A DNA stretch of 43,346 nucleotides from Acanthaster planci. Taxonomy: Eukaryota > Echinodermata > Asteroidea > Valvatida > Acanthasteridae. The translations under genes and the position numbers were made by a program. The stretch spans positions 1,782,675 through 1,826,020 of the forward strand of contig NW_019091377.1 in NCBI RefSeq assembly GCF_001949145.1. Reading direction: 5' to 3'. Of this stretch, positions 1-9,146 are shown piece after piece (the first letter of the stretch is position 1; every line of letters starts with the position of its first letter). The notes below the pieces were generated by a model that saw nothing but the letters and a program-made list of their open reading frames with translations, was not told the DNA's origin and did no database searches.

Positions 1-59
1 CAGTACTCCCAATTCCCCAGACAATTTGTCTACAATTGTATGACTGCAAGTTTGACCAC

Positions 60-240
60 TGGTTTAGGAAGTTACCACCGAGCCTGCTCTATAAAACCCT
101 CAGAATATTCCCTCTTAGTCTTCCTTCAGGCCAGTCTTCCTCGTTACCTTCATCAGCTCCACACTTTCAATAACATTAGTCCATGTTTCTGAATAAAACA
201 TTGTACAGACGCTATTATCATTGTGGCCGAGTCTTTTCGT
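60..240 (+). repeat. Possible LTR fragment (TATA box plus early poly(A) signal)
   Basis: A TATA-like TATAAAA at 90-96 is followed only about 100 bases later by AATAAA at 192-197, with no coding sequence between. This tight promoter-then-polyadenylation arrangement is the U3-R-U5 layout of a retrotransposon long terminal repeat. I see no second copy, no clear primer-binding site and no internal coding region in the window, so it could equally be the 3' end of a gene lying off the left edge. Low confidence. Confidence 0.25.
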
Positions 241-638
241 CAACTTTGGTAGGCCACGCACATAGTTTTCTCCTCAGATCCGCATGTAATAATAATCCGC
301 AGTAATAATGTTTGATGTATTGTATCTTAAATTGAATTTAGAAATAGTAATCAGAAAGAACAAAATTAGAGCAGGAAAAGCTAAAACATCGTGGCTGATG
401 TTATTTATTTCCTAGAGACAATGTTGATAGTTGGTCGTAACGGTCTTTCTAATTACATTTAATTAAAAAAAACCCACCTTTTCTTCAACAACTCACTCTT
501 AATCAAAACACAAAGTTAGACAGAATGCATGGAAAAGAACAACAGAAACAAGACTTGATAACCTATTCGCTCTTTAGTTCTCATGCCGCCTTAGTTCTTC
601 TACCACGTATACCATACGATTGGACAATATTTCAGAAG

Positions 639-2423
639 CTAGATTGACGCGATTCTGATGCGATTGTACAAGCTGCCAGTTCGAGGCCCTGAATGCCCAT
701 GGCGGCAGCGTGCAAAGCGCGAATAGCATGTACTTGGTAAGCATGGGGACGGAAATGAAAAAAAAGAGTAAAAGCGCCCTGTGTTAACACCATGAAGCAA
801 AGGGCGACAGCACACGACGCGTCGCGTCGTGCTCCAGGCGACGAAATACACGACGCAACGCACGACGGTGCAACGCGACGGGTGACGGAAGGGGCGACGT
901 TTAGACGAAAAAACAAGCAACAAGGAAAGGACCTAACACAGCACGACACAACGGGCGACGGCACGACGCGACCCGTCGTGTGTGTACAAACGTAATGGCA
1001 AGAAGGCGACGGTGCGACCCGACGGCACGACGCAAGGGAGCCGTCGTGTCTTTGCGTCGTGTAGTTGCGTCGCCTGGAGGGAGGCTAAAGAGAGAGAGAG
1101 AGAGAAATGTTTGTCGTAAATAGTACACCACATGTTCCTACGCGGGGCGGCTATCAATATCGCGCTGCAAGTCGCTTTCTGTTGGTACCGCTCTCCTGCA
1201 CAATAAGGCCCCAAGAGTGCGCCCAAGCATGAAGGGTGCGGTCGAAGGCTTTACCCGAAACGGGCTCACAAACAGCTACGGGAAGACGTACCCGCCCATT
1301 TCGCACTTGAAGTTTTGCGTGAGGGAAGGAGGGACTCCACCAGGACTCCACGGGACACGACCACGAGGCAGGCGGCACCTTATCGATTGGTCTGCGCGGT
1401 CCTTCGTCCCCTATGTTGGATCAGGAGACTGATGATAATCCTTATGATGATGGCTGACGGACTAGTGGAAGGGCTACGTCTGTTACAGTAGCGCCCTTGT
1501 ATTAAACCAGCTAAAAACCGATATTGACCCTTTTGCAGATGCAAGCTGTGGACGTTACTTAGCCGACTATATGCACGGCAAATCACAGCATAAGGCGCCC
1601 GGTGGGATAGTAATGCTTTTTAATCAGGGGCAGCAAGAGAAAAAATAAAGAAGATGAAGAAGTAACTTACATTACTTGTCTTAGTTCCAGAAGCATACCA
1701 CAGTGTGCGCTGATGGATGGCTCTTCAGGCTTGCGTGGCACACCAGACACTGCTCCAACGCGAAACAAAAATGGCAGTACACAGAGAGGAATCAATTCAC
1801 TATGCTTTGAATAAAGCAGACCAGTACATCACAGGATAAAGTCTCGATGGCTTACAAACACGGTTTAAGCCAAAGACACCTTATGAATGTGCATAGAGAT
1901 TGCAAAATTTACAGGATAACGATTTCCGCAACCTCTGTGTTTTAAACCTCTGTGTTAAAGGAGAGGCCCCTTTGAGGTTTGACCCTCTGTTTGCAAGCAA
2001 AGCAAGGCAAAAACATTTCAGTTCAAGTACCTTCGCTAGGACTTTTTGTAACTGTAAAGTGCCGTATGCATTAGCAATTGGAACCAAACACTGAGCCTCG
2101 TGCCTGATTAGTACATTGCAGTAACTTTTAAAAAGAGAGACAAAGAAGTTACGCTTGCATGATGGACACGCTTTGCGAATAAAAGGCTCTTTTCTTCAAA
2201 CAGAGCAGAGCACCTATAGCAACCTGACAAAACCCGAATTTCCTCCAATACCCGGAAACCAGTCTCTAGTCCATCTTCGCCGGCGTGGCTCTCGCGAATA
2301 AAACACCCGAACTCACCGGCTGTGTGGAGTGTCAATATGACGGTGTACCCTAGCCGAGTCCCACAACTTACCCTGGTACACCGCGGTGAGCGCAAGAACA
2401 GCGAAAATCAGCAGACGATTCAT
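639..2423 (-). CDS. Partial insulin/relaxin-like secreted peptide gene (signal peptide and B-chain exons)
   Basis: Minus-strand gene. Exon 1 (2423-2372) starts MNRLLIFAVLALTAVYQ, a typical cleavable signal peptide, and ends in a good donor (GTAAGT) in phase 1. Exon 2 (1749-1671) follows a gagcag acceptor, encodes VSGVPRKPEEPSISAHCGML and more, and ends in a GTAAGT donor in phase 2. The best exon 3 (732-639) has a long pyrimidine tract before its AG. Joined in phase it completes CGMLLELRQVITC, exactly C-x11-C. This matches the insulin-superfamily B-chain spacing, and the Q-V/I placement is like relaxins. A TATA box sits 58 bases upstream of the ATG. Exon phases 1 and 2 match those of the insulin-like gene at 9147. 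Exon 3 then runs to a stop at 641-639 (74 aa total), or may splice out at a weak donor (CTT|GTACAA). No CC-x3-C-x8-C A chain is found further left, so the A-chain exon is off-window, lost, or the family call is wrong. The signal-peptide exon and exon 2 are more secure than exon 3. Confidence 0.5.
832..1079. mobile_element. CGACG-rich inverted-repeat element (MITE-like)
   Basis: A 248-bp block begins CTCCAGGCGACG and ends CGTCGCCTGGAG. The outer ~38 bases at each end are inverted copies of each other with a few differences. The interior is packed with CGACG/CGTCG words and is far richer in CpG than the surrounding AT-rich DNA. There is no coding capacity. It lies in the intron between exons 2 and 3 of the minus-strand peptide gene. 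No clear target-site duplication is visible, so the ends may not be exact; related CACGACGCGTCG sequence continues to about 810. A (GA)n run follows at 1090-1105. Confidence 0.55.
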
Positions 2424-2480
2424 GCTTGCAGTTTGGAGTCTGTGCAGGCAGTGAGTGGAGTTCATCACCCACCTCTCGCC

Positions 2481-2488
2481 TATTTATA
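2481..2488 (-). promoter_or_regulatory. TATA box of the minus-strand secreted-peptide gene
   Basis: On the minus strand the sequence reads GCGTATAAATAGGCG, a near-ideal TATA box. It lies 58 bases before the ATG at 2423, predicting a start site near 2455 and a ~30-base leader. GC-rich sequence flanks it in an otherwise AT-rich neighbourhood. Confidence 0.65.
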
Positions 2489-3485
2489 CGCGACCGTGCT
2501 GAGGCCCACCCCCCAGTGGGGCAGTCGGGCTGCGCAGTGACCTGCCGACATCTAGCGGTAACAGTCATACCCGCCCTCATTGCTTTTCTTTATTAAATTA
2601 TGCAAATACTGCGAATTACTCTGCTGAATCCATTGTTTCTCGAAATTAGACCGTCAACTTCTTTACAAAATCTAAGACTTCACCCTAAAACCAGTCAACA
2701 CAGAATAGTTTCAGATAGGGAGTGTATCTACATACCAGTTTGGCTAACGAAGACAACATGCATTCATGCATATTATAACAGTTTTGCCATTTTATGATGT
2801 TGGAAAAATGTCGCCGTCCTTATTTCATAAGCATTTTCATTCAGTTCAACATATATGATAGTTTTCCCAGTTAATTTGGAACTTCTTTCATTTAAAATCG
2901 GTTTTTCGTATTTTCGTCAAAGAGAGTCGCCCCAAATGTTGATTCTAAGTTCGAAACAACACCACAGGATCTCATTTTCAGAGTATTAAACGTTCTTATT
3001 CGTCCTGTTTATCGTCATTATTGTCTCACTCCGGGAAGGGCATTAAAAGTGGAAAAGCAAATTCGTTTTTTGTCACTCACTTTACTACTGATTTAATCAT
3101 TTAATTTTGTCACTGTTAAAATTATTACATTATTTTTTTCGCCCTTGTAAATTGAACATGAAAATCATAGAACACGAGTTATGTTTTGCGCTAAATGCAT
3201 ACAAAGCATTAGCCCGTAATTTAATTAGCAAGAAAAAGTCATATGTGTAATTATTGCGAAATATTTATATGTCTATTTCTTCGGCCTATTCTATTTAGCT
3301 AATTTTGCACCACTACAAAAATGAGGTCTATATAACCACTAATTCAAACCATCTTTACGATAAATTCAATGTCGGAATTGAATGATTAAATCGGTAAAAT
3401 GAATGACAACAAGCAAACGGGAATTGTCAAAAAATTAGTGTTTTTTACTGAAACGGTACGTTAGGTCTTGCGAAAAGCTCCCCAA

Positions 3486-3514
3486 AAGGACGATACAGGT
3501 AAATTATCGTCCTT
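3486..3514. repeat. Perfect 10-bp hairpin
   Basis: AAGGACGATA and TATCGTCCTT are perfect reverse complements separated by a 9-base loop. It stands alone in AT-rich DNA with no adjacent gene. It may be the core of an old foldback element or chance; nothing indicates transcription. Confidence 0.5.
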
Positions 3515-5801
3515 ATCCTGCCGCAACGAATTTTGATTTATTTATACATTGGAACATGATCTATCGATCTGTTCTATTTATAACGGTAATATTTTGTATC
3601 TATCGGGGACATCAAACCTCAGGGGGAGATAGAAACGTCTCCCAAAATGTCTGATGTCTACCTGTAAGTTAAGTCAGTACTGAAAAAAAATGTCGCCCTA
3701 AGGGTTTTTTGAATGGGATATAATTCGATGAACGAATTAGAAATTGGAATTATGTTTGACTTTTCACGGGGGTCATGATACTTCCCACTGACAGAGGACT
3801 GACGGCATCTTGCCCATGCAATTGTAAACAATCTAAAACTAAGATATTTCCTGTTCCTGTGATTAAGTCTGCTGTCAGTGCTTTCGCGTAACGGATGTGA
3901 TTAGTTTTCCAATCTGTAATGGTTCGATTTGCCATCCTAAGCGGGTATTTTTCTTATTTGTTCCTTTTTTCTTCTTGGCCTAATATTTAACACTCTTTTA
4001 AAAAGTTGTCTTTTGTTTCTAATTCAATCTGTCATTTAGTAGGCCTAATGAGATTTGACTAAACAAATGAGCTTTTCAACGACAGTTTAACGGGGCCTCT
4101 CGAACTTGTCCTTTCGGGAAATTAATTTCAGCCTGGAAAAGTACGTACCTAGTAGACATAAGGGTAGTTTGTTATTCTCTTTGACATATTTTATGAAGGT
4201 TAGTTCCGATTGCAATTGGCTTTCAATTGCCATGGCTGTAACATATTGCTGGTATTAATTATAATGCTTGTCCTGTGTAATTTCATTTTTTTAAAGAAAG
4301 TAAATCTTTTTGTTTGTTTGTTTTTCTTTTTGAGAAATTCAGTGTTTCATAGTTCTCATACAGAGGACAATTTTTCCCCATTTTGGCTTAGTGTGTCTGC
4401 TCAACTCCTTACTTGGCTGAAGAAAACATGCCAGATTTGCAGCTTAGGTCTCGTTTCCGTTAGACTAAAAGCCCAATTTGTCATATATTTACGTTTCTTC
4501 ATCCAGAGGTTCTTCCTAAGAACTTTGCAATAACCCATTCGTGCATGGGCGGTGGTGGTCTTTCGGGCACCGAACACAGTCCATTCATGAACCATATTAA
4601 AGTTACGGTAACTTCAAAACAAAATCAACTTTCAATTACACATATAGTTTTACCCAGTTACTGCTGAAATAATGTTTTCCTGCCCATTTACGTCCCACTT
4701 ACGCAACGATCCTTGTAGAAGAATTTGACATTCTCTGGAAAGTAATTAACGGCAGCGAAATGAGGAATTTTTTTAAAGAGGAAAAGCAATATTTTCAATG
4801 GCTCCCAATAGCAATAAAAACAATGCAGTCTACTTCGGCGCTTCCAGTTATATGTGGGGATTGGTTCTCTTTCAACTATCACAAATATTTTACCCGTTAC
4901 CTTCATCAGCGAACTCCAGTTAGATATAACTTTTTTCAATAGATTTTCATCTGTGATCTCGTTTAGTATACCGGCTTATAAATGTCTGCATTAGAAAGTA
5001 AGTGCAATAAAGACTAAATGCTTGGTTCTCCAGTTTGATTAGAAATCCAATTTCGGTAATGACTGACCTTCTTATTTAATTTGGCTCGATCCGGCCACGC
5101 AGAAAGTCAGACCTTGCAACCAGCCAACGAGCACGGTTTGTTTTAATTGGTTTCCATTTCAGTTTCAAGGGTGTAGAATAGATTCAGGGAAAATGAAAGG
5201 AATGAAACTTTGTGAAATTCTTCCTGAAGCAGATGTACACAAACGAGGACATAATCGTTATACCAGATGCACAGTCGCTTTCTTTTTCCCCCTTCACAAC
5301 AAAATGGTTAAGAATGTAACTATTTTCTATCGGAATCTAAAAGTCGATTAAACACGTGGATGGGTTGATTGGCATGCACGTGACCCTCTTCTTAATAGTT
5401 GTAGTAGAAAATATTGTCTATTGTTTTTAAAATAATGGGAGACAGTGTATTTCCTTTGCAGTTGATCAAGCCCTTGTTCCGTAGGTACAAGCTTGTGTGA
5501 CACGTTAAATAGTTTCACTGTATCATGTGGTGGCGGCAAGTAGAAAAAATATGACAAGCAACCTGATGTAATTCATACACGTATCAAGAAACACTCCAAG
5601 TCATTTTAGAATGTTTCGTTGAAACACAGGAAACATTCGACGAGTTTTGGTCGCAGTGACAAGAATAGCTCTCGTCAGGAAAATATGACAACTTCCGTGT
5701 GTTACGCTGACAGGATTCTGACAAGATAAACATTGACTCATAGAGCGAGAAGACAAAGTTATCACATTAAAATATTCGATGCGTTAGGGTCTGATCCTGG
5801 T

Positions 5802-5821
5802 GACAATGGTTAGCCATTGTC
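5802..5821. repeat. Perfect 8-bp hairpin with TTAG loop
   Basis: GACAATGG and CCATTGTC form a perfect stem around the four-base loop TTAG. A weak tRNA-like sequence follows within 120 bases, so it may belong to an old SINE. Confidence 0.4.
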
Positions 5822-6744
5822 TGGTCAAACTGATAAGATGTTAAAGTTGAGCTGTATACTGCGGTGGTGTGCACTGCCCGCATCCGTGTTCGAGTGGTAA
5901 AACATTTGCGTTGATAGGCTGGAGTTCTAATCAAATGGTTTTTTTTTGCAGTTTCTTAGAGAGTACTGAAAACTTGTCTCTTTGACAAGTGAATTCTTGT
6001 TGTTACAGACACTCGGACAAAGCAAGTTTTATCTCGTTAACCTGGCAAACCTTTGCTGTATAGTTTACATTTATATCTCGCGTTTTCTCTGGTTCACGAC
6101 ATGGAAAACACCCCATGAAAGCTGAACATTCCTTGAGCATGTCTACCTCCTTTTCGGAAGACGAAAATGATTCAAAACATAAACGTTTCCCTGGATCAAG
6201 TGTCCCGGTAAGGCCGATGCCTGTGCCTATGCATAAATTTCGATGGAGAGAGGAAAACAAAGTAAAGTAATTGCCTATGGACACAACATTATGACTAACG
6301 ACTGGATTTGAGCCTTCCAGTTCTGTGACCACTGTCACAGAATAAATCAACTAAATCCATCCCTCAAGGTCTGTTCACATTGTCGTAGACTTAACCCTAA
6401 ATTATGCTCTGAAAGTATCAAAGGGAGGATCCTCATTTTTTTGGGGGGGGGTTGGGAGGGCGGGCAGAAATTTTGGAATTTTGTTTAACCCTTTAAGGCT
6501 TTTCTTAGAATTGAGGCTTCACAAAGTTACTTTTGACACGCTTTGGGAATGAAGGCTAATGAAATAAATAAAACAATTGATATTGATACTGTGCAGGTTT
6601 TCTTGCCTCATGATGGCGAAAGTATTTTGTTCCTTGTGATGTAGTTTGGGTATGAATATTTATCAACACTCGAACTGTGAGTATTTCGTTACGAGTTGTA
6701 TGACTTGATTCCTATGGTGTTCTAAAGCGGACAAGCAAACGTCT

Positions 6745-6925
6745 TGTTTGTGAGTTCAAACGTCGTGTATGTGTGAGTTCGAAAGTCGTGTTTCTGAGTT
6801 CAAACATCGTGTGTGTGAGTTCGAACGTGGTGTGTGTGAGTTCAAACGTCGTGTGTGTGAGTTCGAACGTCGTGATTGTGAATTGCAAACGTTGTGTGAG
6901 TTCGAAAGTCGTGTTTGTAGATTGT
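6745..6925 (+). repeat. Left minisatellite arm, ~20-bp unit
   Basis: Eight or nine tandem copies of a unit like GTGTGTGAGTTCGAACGTC, varying at a few positions (TTCGAAAG, TTCAAACA). The open frames across it are only a by-product of the repeat. It forms the left subterminal arm of the foldback element. Confidence 0.8.
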
Positions 6926-7202
6926 TGGGGTCTGGGAAGCAGACTTGTACACAGTACTGCGTGTAGTCTACTCTACCAGGCGCTGGGCCAATTTCATGAA
7001 GCTGCTAAGCACATAAATTTACTTAGCACAGTGTTGTCTTGCTCAGGAAGAATAGGTTATCAGCCTTAAGTCCATGTCACTTTTATGATAAGCGAACATC
7101 AGCTGAACACTAGTCATAGGCAATGTACAACACATGAACAGTTTGGTTGGTAATCCTGTTTTTATCGAGGGAAAAAATTATGCTAAGGATCCATGACATC
7201 GG

Positions 7203-7289
7203 CCCTGACCACTCACAAACACGACGTTCAACCTTACAAGCACGATGTTCAAACTCACACATACGACGTTCAAACTCACACAACTCACA
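7203..7289 (-). repeat. Right minisatellite arm, inverted copy of the left array
   Basis: About four copies of the same ~20-base unit in reverse orientation (ACGACGTTCAAACTCACA and variants), ending directly at the right terminal inverted repeat. This arm is shorter than the left one, showing independent expansion or loss. Confidence 0.75.
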
Positions 7290-7309
7290 TAGAACACCAT
7301 AGATTCCTG

Positions 7310-9020
7310 ACAATCATTTCTCTTCTGTACCTCATCAGTCAGAATTTATTATGAACCTTGAAACATTATAATATGCAGGCTCACAGGTGAATTGAGTGGA
7401 TGCGGTGGGCTTATCAACTGCGAGAGAAACATAGGCCTACTTACCAAGAATCGGTTCATTCTTAAAACTGTAATTAAAAATATTTAGTCCACGCGTATAA
7501 AAACTTCCGATCAAAGTTATGAATGTCGAAACCCATGAGGTAAGCAATGCCTTTACAGCAGATGACAATGAAATTTATTTTCACATCGTTTAGAATAGTT
7601 TAATAATTTGTTAGGCTTTACCCCGAAGATAAATCAAGGTCTGGAAAGTGTATGCCTTTAATTATTACTTTTAGATGACTGTAAAAATGCGGGTAATCCA
7701 ATATGCATCCTATCCGTACAAGTGTTAATTACTACACTTCAATTAATCCATCAAAACTATACTGACGACAGCTAATAGCTTGAAGTAATTCCAAGGCTTA
7801 GTTTAACCTTTACCAGCACATCTTACTATCAATTCCACGAACAGAGTGGTATACCTTTTGAGGTTCTCTGCAAGTTATTGCGGAAACACTTGTCACACGG
7901 GCAACCCTGGTCGTTTTGAAAAGTGGTGATCTCGCCTTTTCTATTTGTGTTAAAATCGATTGATGATAATCGTTAATGGTAGCACAAAAACGGAGTCAAC
8001 TTGACAGACAAATTATTTCCGGAAGTGTTTCAGGCTTCTACTGCCTTTTAAAGTGCCTTAGTACTGGATAATTTTAAGATTGAAAACATTTGAACGTCTG
8101 CCATTTGTATTACTGCTTTAATTGAAAAACAAAAACAGTTGAAGGGGAACATAACTCGAAAAGCATTTAGTCAGATTTTAAACAAAAAGTGGGCACCCTT
8201 AGGTCCAGATCCCGATTCAGCCTAAACACGGATTCAGAAAAATCCACATCTGAAATCTTCTTTATCTTTAAAATAAATTATTGAAATCAGTTACAAATAA
8301 ATACATACATAAATAAACAAACAAATTGTAATAATGAGCTGAGGTCAATCACTAAACATGCAGTATCAAAATCCAGAAACTTCAAATGCAGGCCTATACC
8401 ACACTCGGTCGATTTGCTGGTTCGCTTGATCTTTGCCCGATCTATTGATCTCACTTTACGATTTACTGCCTATTTCTACCATTGACCAATCACCTTTTCT
8501 TTCTAAGGGTAGTAACATCTGAGATTTCATTCTTGATCGAGCAATAGCGTGAGGCGATCTCGAGATCTGCGGATCGACCGATTGCACCCAACAAGGATAT
8601 TTTGAATTATGTCACAGACTTCACCGTCAGGTCTTGTCCTTATAAGATCTTCATCCCTGAGTTTTAAAAACCAATAAAGATAAACCGTCTCCTTTCATGC
8701 TGCGACCGTCAGTGTAATAAGTGACTGTACAAAAGTTTGTGGAAGCGCGCTCTTGCATAATACATTTTTGTATTCAAAAGTATTTGAAAGAAATCGTAAA
8801 ATTACACCTTCCGTTATCGAATTAGCATTCACAATGTACGTGTATTACCCAACTTTGCCAAGATCATCCCTCTCTGGTACAAAGCTGCGATATGATAAAG
8901 TACGTACGCCGCAATCGCCCAAGCAAAATTACCATAATTATGCGCATGGAGGCTATTAATAAACATTAGAACATGGCGCTTTCGTCCAATGGTTGGTAAA
9001 GGAGCTGTCAATCCGTGAGA
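7310..9020. other. Gene-poor intergenic sequence upstream of the insulin-like gene
   Basis: No supported coding sequence. A pair of short inverted words (CACTCGGTCGAT near 8402 and ATCGACCGATTG near 8573) may bound an old ~190-bp MITE, but the match is only about 12 bases. The last few hundred bases include the promoter region of the gene at 9147. Confidence 0.4.
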
Positions 9021-9053
9021 CCCCACGTGCCAGGGGGGCGTGTCCATGCTGCT

Positions 9054-9059
9054 TATAAG
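9054..9059 (+). promoter_or_regulatory. TATA box of the insulin-like peptide gene
   Basis: GCTTATAAGAG lies 93 bases before the ATG, predicting a start near 9085 and a leader of about 60 bases. CACGTG E-box motifs lie at about 9025 and 9126. The ATG context (GTCACCATGA) is favourable. Confidence 0.6.
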
Positions 9060-9146
9060 AGCGCTGGTTGTTGCGTGTCAGGACCACAAGCGCCCTTTGG
9101 GTTCCCGTCGGTAAAGTGATCCCACCACGTGCCCTCTGCCGTCACC

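Larger units (their letters stand above)
2600..6700. other. Gene-poor AT-rich intergenic sequence
   Basis: No ORF here shows conserved motifs, and the open frames are short and without splice-supported partners. Two compact perfect hairpins (3486-3514 and 5802-5821) are listed separately. A poor tRNA-like stretch near 5885-5940 (TGTTCGAGTGG followed by GGAGTTCTAATC) may be a worn SINE head. Confidence 0.5.
6713..7301. mobile_element. Foldback transposon with 12-bp TIRs, mirrored minisatellite arms and 6-bp TSD
   Basis: The element starts TATGGTGTTCTA (6713-6724) and ends with its exact reverse complement TAGAACACCATA (7290-7301). It is flanked by a perfect direct repeat GATTCC at 6707-6712 and 7302-7307, read as a target-site duplication. 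Inside each end lies a tandem array of a ~20-base unit (GTGTGTGAGTTCGAACGTC and variants) in opposite orientation, so the element can fold on itself. The middle (about 6926-7202) has no coding capacity. It is a non-autonomous DNA element; the family is not clear to me. The intact ends and TSD suggest fairly recent insertion. Confidence 0.8.

Noticed and set aside
470-560. Minus-strand CCSFPC followed by a stop, as a possible A chain for the gene at 639-2423.
   Set aside because: A stop falls where the eighth spacer residue should be and the final cysteine is missing; CC-x3-C alone is expected by chance about this often.
1538-1653. Plus-strand exon-like stretch after TTTTGCAG reading ADASCGRYLADYM, resembling an insulin B chain start.
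   Set aside because: The second B-chain cysteine is absent (Ser at that position), no signal-peptide exon or A chain is found on the plus strand nearby, and it lies inside an intron of the better-supported minus-strand gene.
6769-7069. Plus-strand ORFs with repeated CEFERR/SSNVV units.
   Set aside because: These are translations of a 20-bp minisatellite and the rest of a foldback transposon, not a repeat protein.
8402-8590. A ~190-bp MITE bounded by CGGTCGAT/ATCGACCG.
   Set aside because: Only about 12 bases match at the ends and no target duplication is visible.
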